From an uncultured Eubacteriales bacterium (lineage in GTDB: Bacteria > Bacillota > Clostridia > Oscillospirales > Oscillospiraceae): a stretch of 64,000 nucleotides of DNA. The notes under the pieces were generated by a model. That model worked only from the letters and a program-made list of their open reading frames with translations. It did no database searches and had not been told where the DNA came from. The position numbers were made by a program, and so were the translations under genes. Positions 1-7,135 of the stretch are shown one piece after another (the stretch's first letter is position 1; each line of letters begins with the position of its first letter). The stretch lies in assembly GCA_900545585.1 (NCBI GenBank), contig UQZR01000006.1, forward strand, positions 1 through 64,000, written 5' to 3'.

Positions 1-84
1 AGGGGTGCGCTGAGTAATTTCTTATTCAATTAGTGCGGGGGTTGTTTACCGCTTCAACCGGGCTCCCAGCTGAGCTATACCCCC
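1..84 (-). pseudogene. tRNA-like 5' half (degenerate or truncated tRNA)
   Basis: Read on the minus strand from 84, the sequence starts like a tRNA: a G-rich acceptor strand, then TA, then a D arm of the form GCTC-AGCTGG-GAGC. The D loop is two bases short. No normal 7-base anticodon loop follows, and no TTCGA T-loop is found before position 1. A weak ACCCC at 2-6 could pair with the 5' GGGG. A good promoter lies just upstream (118-145), so the locus is probably transcribed. It may be a decayed tRNA, a tRNA disrupted by rearrangement, or a chance likeness. Confidence 0.35.
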
Positions 85-117
85 ATATTTTGTTGCCGCA
101 TCGCTGTCGACTTGCTT

Positions 118-145
118 AGTATAGCATAAAAGCGAAAAATGTCAA
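118..145 (-). promoter_or_regulatory. sigma-A promoter for the tRNA-like locus
   Basis: On the minus strand TTGACA (145-140) is followed after 16 bp by TATACT (123-118). The expected start site is near 111, about 27 nt before the tRNA-like 5' end at 84. The -35 is a perfect consensus. Confidence 0.6.
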
Positions 146-230
146 CCCCTAAATTCAAAATTACCCGAGAAATTTTCCGACGCCGCCCAAACGTCCTCCG
201 AGCTCTGCCCGACAGCCGCCGGAAAGGGAA

Positions 231-256
231 AGGGGGACCGTGGAAACGGTCCCCCT
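231..256 (-). terminator. terminator after the symporter gene
   Basis: A 10-bp perfect inverted repeat (AGGGGGACCG / CGGTCCCCCT) with a 6-base loop lies 41 bp beyond the symporter stop codon. On the minus strand it is followed by a T-rich tract (TTTCCCTTTCC) rather than a pure T-run. Confidence 0.6.
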
Positions 257-296
257 GTGTGTCGGTGAAGGCCGGTACGTACCTGAAAGCTGGGGC

Positions 297-1715
297 TTAC
301 ACCTTCAGCTTGTCCTTCTGCACCTCGTTCAGGCTGGCGATGACCATGCCCGTCAGGGCAAACAACGCAATGACGTTGGGCAGGACGATCAGGTTATTGA
401 ACATGTCGGTAAGCTCCCAGACGAAGTCGCTGCCGGAGACGGTGCCCAGGAAGATGAACACCAGCGCGATGATGGTATAGATGACGCTGCACAGCTTGCT
501 GTTCTTGCGGCCGAACAGATAGTTGGCGTTGATCTTGCCGAACAGGTTCCAGCTGAGGATGGTGGAGAAGGCGAAGAACAGCAGGCAGATGGCCACAAAC
601 TTGGCGCCCAGGCTGGCACCAAATACGGAGCCAAAGGCGGTCTGGGCCAGGTTGGTCTTGCCCAGGGTGGCGGTGATGTCGCCGGTGTAGCCGCCGGCCA
701 GAGGGCCATCCTTGGTGTACAGGGTGCAGATGATGACCAGGGCGTTGAGGGTCAGCACCACGAAGGTGTCGATGAATACGCCGATCATGGCCACGACACC
801 CTGATCGTGGGCGTGAGCTACGTTGGCCTGAGCGTGGGCGTGGGGCGTGGAGCCCATACCGGCCTCATTGGAGAACAGGCCGCGCTTGGCACCCTGACTG
901 ATGGCAGTCTTGAGAGCGTAGCCGAAGCCGCCGCCGATGATGGCCTGAGGCTGGAAGGCGTACCTGAAGATCATACCGAAGGTGGCGGGGACGTACTGGA
1001 TGCGGGCCGCCAGGATCACCAGACCGCCCAGCAGGAAGATGCCGGCCATAATGGGGACGATCTTCTCCGTCACTGCGGCCAGACGCTGCACACCGCCCAG
1101 GAAGATGACGGCGCAGATGATGACCAGCACAATGCCCATGATCCAGGAGGGAACGCCAAAGGCGGTCTCCATGGTGGAGCCAATGGAGTTGGACTGGACC
1201 ATGCAGCCCATGAAGCCAAGAGCCAGAATGATGGACACGGCGAAGAAGCCCGCCAGGAACTTACCGAAGCCGCCCTTGAACGCAGTGGTGATGTAATACA
1301 CGGGGCCGCCCTTGATGTTGCCGTCCGGCTCCACGATGCGGGTTTTCTGGGCCAGCGTGGCCTCGGCGTAGATGGTGGCCATGCCGAAGAAGGCGATGAT
1401 CCACATCCAGAAGATGGCGCCGGGGCCGCCGGTGAGGATAGCGCCGGAGGCACCCACGATGTTGCCGGTGCCCACCTGGGCGGCGATGGCGGTGGCCAGC
1501 GCCTGGAAGGAGGTCATACCGCTTTTCTGCGCACCGCCGCGGAGGTTCATCTCACCGAAGAACTTCTTCATGCCCTCGCCGAAGCAGCGTACCTGCACGA
1601 AGCGGGTGCGGATGGAGTACCACAGGCCGACGCCCACCAGCAGGAAGATGAGGATGTAATTGCTGAGGTACTCGTTGATCTTGGAAACGATAGGGAACAG
1701 GGTAGATTCGATCAT
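297..1715 (-). CDS. Na+:alanine/glycine symporter, AGCS family
   Basis: A 472-residue polytopic membrane protein of the alanine/glycine:cation symporter family, expected to import glycine or alanine with Na+. Family signatures are visible: the VGTGNIVGASGAI...GGPGAIFWMW stretch at about 80-110 and FSNEAGMGSTPHAHA in the second half. I chose the ATG at 1715 (MIESTLF), which has AAGGAG 8-9 bases upstream. The frame stays open further upstream, but that part is riboswitch and terminator RNA. The gene is monocistronic, preceded by a glycine riboswitch and followed by a terminator. The riboswitch favours glycine as a physiological substrate; that is inference. Confidence 0.93.
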   Translation of the reverse strand: MIESTLFPIVSKINEYLSNYILIFLLVGVGLWYSIRTRFVQVRCFGEGMKKFFGEMNLRGGAQKSGMTSFQALATAIAAQVGTGNIVGASGAILTGGPGAIFWMWIIAFFGMATIYAEATLAQKTRIVEPDGNIKGGPVYYITTAFKGGFGKFLAGFFAVSIILALGFMGCMVQSNSIGSTMETAFGVPSWIMGIVLVIICAVIFLGGVQRLAAVTEKIVPIMAGIFLLGGLVILAARIQYVPATFGMIFRYAFQPQAIIGGGFGYALKTAISQGAKRGLFSNEAGMGSTPHAHAQANVAHAHDQGVVAMIGVFIDTFVVLTLNALVIICTLYTKDGPLAGGYTGDITATLGKTNLAQTAFGSVFGASLGAKFVAICLLFFAFSTILSWNLFGKINANYLFGRKNSKLCSVIYTIIALVFIFLGTVSGSDFVWELTDMFNNLIVLPNVIALFALTGMVIASLNEVQKDKLKV

Positions 1716-1732
1716 GGTTTCTTTCTCCTTAC

Positions 1733-1936
1733 ACAAAAATGAGAGCCGCTGCAGGGCAGCGACTCTGGAGAAGTCAGGGGGCAAGCAAAACTACTTGTCA
1801 GCTCCGTCCTTTTGCCTGAGAGATTCAGCGCAGCCGCGCCTTGCACCTTCGGCACCCAATTGAATGGGATTCTCCAGAGTACCCTCCGCGTCCGGTCTGA
1901 ACATTCCGGACGACTCATCGGGTGTATCAAATTGAT
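1733..1936 (-). promoter_or_regulatory. glycine riboswitch (single aptamer) with terminator
   Basis: The minus strand carries the glycine-aptamer hallmark AATCTCTCAGGCAAAAGGAC (plus 1806-1825), preceded by GGTGCCGAAGGTGCAA. Only one complete aptamer is visible, followed by a short hairpin (CAAG...CTTG near 1784-1797) in the position of a ghost aptamer. An exact 10-bp inverted repeat (1762-1771 with 1871-1880) closes the whole element. Its 3' strand shares GAGT with the 5' arm of a hairpin at 1743-1765 (GAGTCGCTG/CAGCGGCTC, one G-U pair), which is followed by ATTTTTGTGT. Closing the aptamer should therefore compete with this terminator, which suggests a glycine ON switch. The switching direction is inferred. 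Confidence 0.85.
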
Positions 1937-1942
1937 GGACGT

Positions 1943-1971
1943 ATGTTACCACAGAACGGACAGCTTGGCAA
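1943..1971 (-). promoter_or_regulatory. promoter of the glycine riboswitch-symporter unit
   Basis: Minus-strand TTGCCA (1971-1966), 17-bp spacer, TAACAT (1948-1943). The start site is expected near 1936, just upstream of the aptamer. Confidence 0.55.
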
Positions 1972-2012
1972 CCCCCTTTTTCGGATTTTTGCGAAAAAAT
2001 ACAAATTCGCCG

Positions 2013-2047
2013 AAAAAACACGGACCCGCAGCAGGGCGGGCCCGTGT
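2013..2047 (-). terminator. terminator after the EEP-family gene
   Basis: A 12-bp stem (ACACGGGCCCGC / GCGGGTCCGTGT, one G-U pair) with a short loop, followed on the minus strand by a run of T. It is a typical intrinsic terminator, 22 bp past the stop codon. Confidence 0.85.
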
Positions 2048-2068
2048 GGGTATCGCACGGTGCGGCCG

Positions 2069-3136
2069 TCAGGGCCGCAGCGTGAAGGTCATGGCGACGG
2101 GGTTGTGGTCGGACCAGGCGAAGCCGGTGTCGATGACCACGGCGCTCTCGGCGGTGACGTTGGCCGTCACCAGGAAGCCGTCCACCGTCAGGACGTACTG
2201 TCCCTGGTGGTAGGGGCCGTCGGCGTTGCGGCAGCTGGGGACGGGGTCATCCTTGTCCAGCGGCGTTACCAGAGAGATGTCCAGTCCCTCGAAGGTGCCG
2301 GCAGGGATGGGCTGTGCCCAGGAGTACTCCTGATCCGCCTCGCCGAACCAGGCGGCGGAGTCGCCCAGCAGATCCTTATTGAAGTCGCCGCCGGCCACGC
2401 ACCAGTTGCCTGCATCGTACTCCGACTGCATGTCCGTCAGCAGCAGCTTCAGTTGCTCCGTGGCGATGGTGCCATCGCTGGTATATGCGGAGAGATGCAG
2501 GTTGTAAAGGACAAGCTCTTTGCCGCCTTCCACGGGGATGCGGCTGACGGAATAGCACCGGTCCAGGTCCAGCAGCTTCATGAAGCCGCCCTCCACCGGC
2601 AGCTCCACACGCCCGGCCGAGGTGATGGCGGCGGAGGAAAGGGTCAGCAGGCCGGAGCGGGACGCGCCGTGAGGCCGCAGCAGGGGGTACATAAGGTACG
2701 GCGAGTCGTAGTTCTGGCAGAACACGCCGCTCATGTCCTCCAGCGCCTCGGTCAGATAGGGCCGCTCGTCCACCTGATAGCTGCGGGTGGAGCCGATGTC
2801 CACCTCCTGCGCCAGCAGGAAGTCCGGCGACTGCTCCGTCAGAAACGCGGAGATCTCCGACAGATTCTTCGTCAGCCGCTCTTCGCTCCACGCACGGGAC
2901 TCAGTGCCGCCGTCCATAAAGAAGCCGTAGTCGTCCTCGTAGGCGCCGAAGCCGATGTTGTAGGACAACACGGTGTAGGGCGTGTCCGTCCGGACGGATG
3001 CGGCGCCGCCGTCGGAGGGTGTCAGCGCCATGTCGCCGATGCGGTGATAGTCGATGAATACGTAGGCCACGTAGCCGCCCACGATGAGCAGGATCGCCAG
3101 CAGGACGCACAGCGCGGTCTTCAACCATTTTTTCAC
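2069..3136 (-). CDS. membrane-anchored endonuclease/exonuclease/phosphatase family hydrolase
   Basis: 355 residues. An N-terminal membrane anchor (residues about 6-28) is followed by an extracytoplasmic EEP-fold domain. Fold motifs in order are VLSYNIGFG (N of the metal site), LLAQEVD (metal-binding Glu), NLHLSA, GGDFN and the C-terminal SDHNP with catalytic Asp-His. Members of this fold cleave phosphodiesters in nucleic acids, phosphoinositides or sphingomyelin; the substrate here cannot be told. The start is GTG at 3136, with AGGAGG 8-9 bases upstream. It is divergent from the rhomboid gene and ends at a clear terminator, so it is probably monocistronic. Confidence 0.85.
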   Translation of the reverse strand: MKKWLKTALCVLLAILLIVGGYVAYVFIDYHRIGDMALTPSDGGAASVRTDTPYTVLSYNIGFGAYEDDYGFFMDGGTESRAWSEERLTKNLSEISAFLTEQSPDFLLAQEVDIGSTRSYQVDERPYLTEALEDMSGVFCQNYDSPYLMYPLLRPHGASRSGLLTLSSAAITSAGRVELPVEGGFMKLLDLDRCYSVSRIPVEGGKELVLYNLHLSAYTSDGTIATEQLKLLLTDMQSEYDAGNWCVAGGDFNKDLLGDSAAWFGEADQEYSWAQPIPAGTFEGLDISLVTPLDKDDPVPSCRNADGPYHQGQYVLTVDGFLVTANVTAESAVVIDTGFAWSDHNPVAMTFTLRP

Positions 3137-3164
3137 GTTCAGGGGCCTCCTTCATTTTGCATTG

Positions 3165-3193
3165 TTTACATTTTTGTCAGCTTATAGTATACT
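3165..3193 (+). promoter_or_regulatory. promoter of the rhomboid-lspA-like operon
   Basis: TTTACA (3165-3170), 17-bp spacer, TATACT (3188-3193). It lies 34 bp before the rhomboid start. Confidence 0.65.
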
Positions 3194-3226
3194 TGCTTTC
3201 ATCGTATTTGAAAAGAGGGAATCCAG

Positions 3227-3796
3227 TTGAAGAAGATCGTGATACGCTTCAATGCACCGGTGATCCTGACGTTTGCCTTGCTGAGCCTGCTGGCCCTGCT
3301 GCTGGGCAACTGGACCAACGGCGCGACGACCTACCAATATTTCTCCGTGTACCGCGCATCGCTGTCTGACCCGCTGACCTACGTGCGGTTCTTCGGCCAC
3401 GTGCTGGGCCACGCGGACTACGAGCACTATATGAGCAACATGCTGCTGATTTTGCTGGTAGGGCCGGGGCTGGAGGAGAAGTACGGCAGCGGCACCATGG
3501 TCTGGACCATCGCACTGACCGCCCTCATCACGGGGTTGGTGCACTTTGTGTTCTTCCCCAACACCGTGCTGCTGGGGGCCAGCGGCGTGGTGTTCATGAT
3601 GATCGTGCTGTCCTCCTTCACCGCCATGCGCCGCGGCGAGATCCCCGTCACGCTGATTTTGGTGGTCATCTTCTATCTGGGCGGCGAGATCATGGATGGA
3701 CTGTTCAAACAGGACAGCATCTCCCAGATCACCCACATCGTGGGCGGGCTGTGCGGCCTGGTGTTCGGCTTTACCATCCGGCGGGGCAGGAGGTAG
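3227..3796 (+). CDS. rhomboid family intramembrane serine protease
   Basis: 189 residues, strongly hydrophobic with about six membrane segments. The rhomboid catalytic pieces are present: HYMSN at 67-71 (the conserved H/N pair of TM2), GASG at 117-120 with nucleophile Ser119, and a helical His170 in ITHIVGG as the dyad partner. It should cleave transmembrane substrates within the bilayer; the substrate is unknown. The start is TTG at 3227 with a GAGGGA ribosome site upstream. Four bases separate its stop from the LspA-like gene, so the two are almost certainly one operon. Confidence 0.88.
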   Translation: MKKIVIRFNAPVILTFALLSLLALLLGNWTNGATTYQYFSVYRASLSDPLTYVRFFGHVLGHADYEHYMSNMLLILLVGPGLEEKYGSGTMVWTIALTALITGLVHFVFFPNTVLLGASGVVFMMIVLSSFTAMRRGEIPVTLILVVIFYLGGEIMDGLFKQDSISQITHIVGGLCGLVFGFTIRRGRR

Positions 3797-3800
3797 CGCC

Positions 3801-4253
3801 ATGTGGATACTCATCGGTGTCACGGCGGCGCTGCTGGTGTGCGACCGCGTGCTGAAGGCGCTGGCCCGCAGCGAAAAGCTGCGGTATCGCGGAAAGCTCC
3901 TGCAGCTGACGCATCTGGAGAACCCGGGCTTCTTTCTGGGCAAGGGCAGCCGCTATCCCAGGCTCCTGCGGTGGGCACCGCTGGGGATCTGGCTATTGGC
4001 GGCGGCGCTGCTGCTGCCCGATGTGGAGCGGCGGACGGCGCCGGCACGGCTGGGCATCCTGCTGACTCTTACCGGCGGCCTGAGCAACCAGTACGACCGG
4101 CTGCGGCGGGGCAGCGTCACGGACTACGTCCGATTCCCCGGGGCGGGGAAGAAGCTGCGGAGCCTTGTGTGGAATCTGGCGGACTTCATGCTGCTGGGCG
4201 GTACGGTGCTGACGGCCATCGGGCTCCTGCGGGAGCTGATAAAGGGCAAATAA
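3801..4253 (+). CDS. signal peptidase II (LspA)-like membrane protease
   Basis: 150 residues with four predicted membrane segments. The lipoprotein signal peptidase signatures are conserved: Asp15 in CDRVLK, ENPGFF at 40-45, SNQYDR with Asp99, and WNLADF with Asp128. The last two are the expected catalytic aspartates. Overall it looks like a divergent paralog, so the substrate may not be classic diacylglyceryl prolipoproteins. The start is ATG at 3801, four bases after the rhomboid stop. An intrinsic terminator follows directly. The pairing with a rhomboid makes this a two-protease membrane unit. Confidence 0.8.
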   Translation: MWILIGVTAALLVCDRVLKALARSEKLRYRGKLLQLTHLENPGFFLGKGSRYPRLLRWAPLGIWLLAAALLLPDVERRTAPARLGILLTLTGGLSNQYDRLRRGSVTDYVRFPGAGKKLRSLVWNLADFMLLGGTVLTAIGLLRELIKGK

Positions 4254-4256
4254 GAC

Positions 4257-4286
4257 AAAAGGCTGAGCGAAGCTCAGCCTTTTTGT
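4257..4286. terminator. bidirectional terminator between convergent genes
   Basis: AAAAGGCTGAGC-GAA-GCTCAGCCTTTTTG. It has A-rich and T-rich flanks on both sides and serves the LspA-like gene on plus and the FTR-like gene on minus. Confidence 0.8.
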
Positions 4287-4297
4287 ACGCGTATCCG

Positions 4298-4495
4298 TCA
4301 CTTCTCCTTATAATACAGGCGGCAGTGGCAGTAGCCCTCGTAGTCGGGGTCGGCGATCTGGTCCTTGAACTCTCTGCACATGCAGCGGTTCTCCTCGGTG
4401 CGGGCCAGGCGGCAGGGACAGTAGCCGCCGGTGCGGCGCAGGCCCTCCCGGATGGTGCGGACGATCTCCTGATCTTCGTTGAGACGTACCTTCAT
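4298..4495 (-). CDS. ferredoxin-thioredoxin reductase catalytic-chain-like protein (short)
   Basis: 65 residues. The three Cys pairs of the ferredoxin:thioredoxin reductase beta chain are all present: CPC (26-28), CMC (38-40) and CHC (56-58), with GYC and REF context. In the known family four of these bind a [4Fe-4S] cluster and two form the redox disulfide. The protein is well short of the usual family length of about 100-115 residues, and no variable-chain partner or thioredoxin lies nearby. The start is ATG at 4495 behind AAGGAG. The partner and role are unknown. Confidence 0.75.
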   Translation of the reverse strand: MKVRLNEDQEIVRTIREGLRRTGGYCPCRLARTEENRCMCREFKDQIADPDYEGYCHCRLYYKEK

Positions 4496-4568
4496 ACGTA
4501 TTTCTCCTTTTGTATTGGGTTTACTGTCAGTATAACCGGCGGCGCGGCGTTTTGCAACCATGTAAAAG

Positions 4569-4598
4569 GGTCAGGGAACGCTTGCGCGTTCCCTGACC
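4569..4598 (-). terminator. terminator of the 61-residue membrane protein gene
   Basis: A 13-bp perfect stem (GGTCAGGGAACGC/GCGTTCCCTGACC) with a 4-base loop, followed on minus by CCCTTTTACA. Confidence 0.7.
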
Positions 4599-4640
4599 TG
4601 CGGGAATAGAGGGGGCGGATGACAGGTGGAAGGGCCTGTA

Positions 4641-4826
4641 TCAGAACGCACGGCGCTGGGTGAGCAGCCGCACGAAAGCCACGATGGCCAGTACGCCGAT
4701 GGCTGCCGCCGCGCCAATGCTCACAAAGGAGAGCACCGTACCTACGGCGTTGGGCAGGAAAAACGCTGCCACAGCGGACACCATGCACAGAACCACCAGA
4801 CCTGCGATCGTATTCATCTTCACCAT
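4641..4826 (-). CDS. small two-helix membrane protein of unknown function
   Basis: 61 residues, almost wholly hydrophobic, with two likely membrane helices (about 5-27 and 32-53) and a basic C-terminus. AAGGAG lies 9 bases before the ATG at 4826; a second ATG three codons on is possible. It has its own terminator and is not in an operon with its neighbours. I do not recognise a family. The good ribosome site, spacing and terminator support a real gene. Confidence 0.6.
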   Translation of the reverse strand: MVKMNTIAGLVVLCMVSAVAAFFLPNAVGTVLSFVSIGAAAAIGVLAIVAFVRLLTQRRAF

Positions 4827-4994
4827 ATTCGTGTTCTCCTTTCTGTCAGATCCGTGTTGCGTTTTACTTTGTACCTATACTATACCAGACCTTTTGGTAC
4901 GCATCCTTACAGGGAAAAGACAAATTGGTGGGAAGTTGGATACAAAACGGTTACATACCGGTCAATTCGGTGACAATAGACGGGGGATTTCTCC

Positions 4995-5023
4995 TTGTCA
5001 ACGGGAGGAATATTTGCTATAAT
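4995..5023 (+). promoter_or_regulatory. promoter of the M50-scpA-scpB operon
   Basis: TTGTCA (4995-5000), 17-bp spacer, consensus TATAAT (5018-5023). The start site lies about 40 bp before the M50 gene. Confidence 0.75.
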
Positions 5024-5070
5024 ACAGAGAACTATCGAAAAGCGGCGTTTCTGAAAGGGAGGAGCTTCCT

Positions 5071-5730
5071 TTGCAATATTTGACAAATCTTTGGAATGCG
5101 CTGGACTTCGGCTCACTGGAGAGTATCCTGCTGCGGCTGGCCGCCGTATTCCTGTGCCTGACCATCCACGAGACGTGCCACGGACTGGCCGCCTACGCGC
5201 TGGGAGACCCCACCGCCAAGCGGGCTCATCGGCTGAGCCTGAACCCGCTGCGGCATATCGACTGGATCGGCTTTGTGATGATGATCGTGGCGGGCTTCGG
5301 CTGGGCTAAGCCCGTGCCGGTGAATCCCAACTACTTCAAAAAGCCCAAGCAGGGCATGGCGATCACGGCGCTGGCCGGCCCGGTCTCCAACTTCGTGCTG
5401 GCGCTGCTGCTTCTGCTGGCGGCGCGGCTGGTCTATCTCCGCGCTCTGGCCACGGGTACGCTGCCGGAGACGCTGTTCACGTTTCTGGTGAATACCGCGT
5501 CCCTGTCGGTGGGCCTGGGCCTGTTCAATCTGGTGCCGGTACCGCCGCTGGACGGCTCCAAGGTCGTGGCGGTGCTGCTGCCGGACCGCGCCTATAACTG
5601 GCTGATGCGCTACGAGCAGTTCGGTATGGTGCTGCTGGTGATCATCATCTCCGTAGGCATCGGCAGCAATGCGCTGGACGCGGCCATCCGCTGGGTGTTC
5701 GATCTATTCTGCCGCATCGTCGGCTTCTGA
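5071..5730 (+). CDS. site-2 protease family (M50) zinc metallopeptidase
   Basis: 219 residues, polytopic. HETCH at 33-37 is the HExxH zinc-binding and catalytic motif, inside the first helix. A PPLDG motif in the C-terminal half supplies the third zinc ligand region. The short form without a PDZ domain is common in Firmicutes and often lies just upstream of scpA, as here. The start is TTG at 5071 with GGGAGGAG upstream. Twelve bases separate it from scpA. Confidence 0.9.
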   Translation: MQYLTNLWNALDFGSLESILLRLAAVFLCLTIHETCHGLAAYALGDPTAKRAHRLSLNPLRHIDWIGFVMMIVAGFGWAKPVPVNPNYFKKPKQGMAITALAGPVSNFVLALLLLLAARLVYLRALATGTLPETLFTFLVNTASLSVGLGLFNLVPVPPLDGSKVVAVLLPDRAYNWLMRYEQFGMVLLVIIISVGIGSNALDAAIRWVFDLFCRIVGF

Positions 5731-5742
5731 GGAGCAAAACCG

Positions 5743-6528
5743 TTGGACGATCTGATCTTTAAGCTGGAAAGGGTGGTGCAGACCAAGGGCAGCGAGCCGC
5801 TGGAGGATTTCGAGGGGCCGCTGGATCTGATCCTGTTCCTGCTGAGCAAAAACAAAATTGAAATACAGGACATCCCCATCGCGCTGATCCTTGACCAGTA
5901 TCTGGCGTATCTGGAGCAGCGCAAGCAGATGGATCTGGAGGTGGCCAGTGAGTTCATCACCATGGCTGCCCACCTGATGTATATCAAGACCCGCATGCTG
6001 CTGAGTCTGGAGGATGAGGAGGCGCAGAGCGAGATGGACGCCCTCATCCAGTCTCTGGAGGAGCGGAAGCGGGGCGACGCCTACGCCAAGGTGCGCTACA
6101 TCACCGAGCGGCTGGGCCCCATGGGAGAGTTCGGCCGCAGCGTGCTGACCCGCCCGCCGGAGCCTATGGAGCGGGGCAAGATCTACGAGTACCAGCAGGA
6201 GCCGGCGGATCTGATCCTGGCTATGCAGGAGGTGACGGACCGCCGCGGTCAGGTGGAGGAGGCTCCGCCGCTGAAGGCCTTCGACGAGATCGTGAAGCGG
6301 GAGCCGTACCCGGTGGAGACCAAGGCGCGGGAGATCATCCGCCGCCTGCGGCAGGGTGGCATCACCCGATTCCTGCTGCTGTTCCGCAGCAGCCGCAGCC
6401 GCAGCGAGCTGGTGGCCACGTTTATGGCAGTGCTGGAGCTGTGCCGGAGCAACCTGATCCGGCTGGCGGGCTCTGCCAGCGACTGCACCGTCACCTGCGA
6501 CGGCGACGTGCCGGAAGAACTGACGTAA
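5743..6528 (+). CDS. scpA: segregation and condensation protein A
   Basis: 261 residues, the kleisin subunit of the SMC-ScpA-ScpB condensin that compacts and segregates the chromosome. The N-terminal EDFEGPLDLILFLLSKNKI stretch is the family hallmark and binds the SMC neck. The C-terminal winged helix (residues about 180-250) binds the SMC head. The start is TTG at 5743 behind GAGGAG. It is followed 10 bases later by scpB, the usual order. No smc gene is in the window. Confidence 0.95.
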   Translation: MDDLIFKLERVVQTKGSEPLEDFEGPLDLILFLLSKNKIEIQDIPIALILDQYLAYLEQRKQMDLEVASEFITMAAHLMYIKTRMLLSLEDEEAQSEMDALIQSLEERKRGDAYAKVRYITERLGPMGEFGRSVLTRPPEPMERGKIYEYQQEPADLILAMQEVTDRRGQVEEAPPLKAFDEIVKREPYPVETKAREIIRRLRQGGITRFLLLFRSSRSRSELVATFMAVLELCRSNLIRLAGSASDCTVTCDGDVPEELT

Positions 6529-6538
6529 GGGGAGAAGC

Positions 6539-7117
6539 ATGGATACACGGGAAATGAAAGAGATCGAAGCTGCGGTGGAGGGCATCCTGTTCGCCTCCGG
6601 CGAGCCGGTGGCCGTGGACCGCATCTGCGTGGCGCTGGACATGGACCGACCCACGGTAGAGCTGGTGCTCCAGCGGCTTCAGGACTATTACAGCTATGAA
6701 CGGCGGGGCATCCGCCTTTTGAAAATGGAGGACAGCTACCAGCTGTGCTCCGCGCCGGAATACGGCGATCAGATCCGCAAGGCATTCGAGATCCGAAAGC
6801 CCGCCAAGCTGAGCCAGCCGGCACTGGAGGTGCTGACCATCATCGCCTACTACCAGCCCACCACCCGCGCCTATGTGGACCAGATCCGCGGCGTGGACAG
6901 CTCCTACACCGTGGGACTGCTGCTGGACCGGCACCTCATCGAGGAGTGCGGCAGGCTGCAGGTGCCCGGGCGGCCCCGCCTGTACCGGACGACCCAGTCG
7001 TTCCTGCGGGCGTTCCACCTGAACTCACTGGAGGACCTGCCGCAGATGCCGGGGCTGGAGGCCGATGGCCAGATGCGTCTGGACGACGAGGGGAACCTGC
7101 CGGCGGAGGGAGAATAA
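6539..7117 (+). CDS. scpB: segregation and condensation protein B
   Basis: 192 residues, made of two tandem winged-helix domains. Typical pieces are EGILFASGEPV near the N-terminus and LSQPALEVLTIIAYYQPTTR in the middle. It dimerises and binds the central part of ScpA, regulating the SMC complex. The start is ATG at 6539 with GGGGAG upstream. It lies between scpA and a DUF2953 gene in an evident operon. Confidence 0.95.
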   Translation: MDTREMKEIEAAVEGILFASGEPVAVDRICVALDMDRPTVELVLQRLQDYYSYERRGIRLLKMEDSYQLCSAPEYGDQIRKAFEIRKPAKLSQPALEVLTIIAYYQPTTRAYVDQIRGVDSSYTVGLLLDRHLIEECGRLQVPGRPRLYRTTQSFLRAFHLNSLEDLPQMPGLEADGQMRLDDEGNLPAEGE

Positions 7118-7135
7118 GAGGAAGGGGGGACCCTG

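Noticed and set aside
240..1742. A 500-codon plus-strand frame opposite the symporter.
   Set aside because: Low-complexity His/Gly/Asp-rich translation and antisense to a gene with a riboswitch, promoter and terminator on the other strand.
1716..1784. N-terminal extension of the symporter.
   Set aside because: It would translate the riboswitch terminator; the ATG at 1715 has AAGGAG at the right distance.
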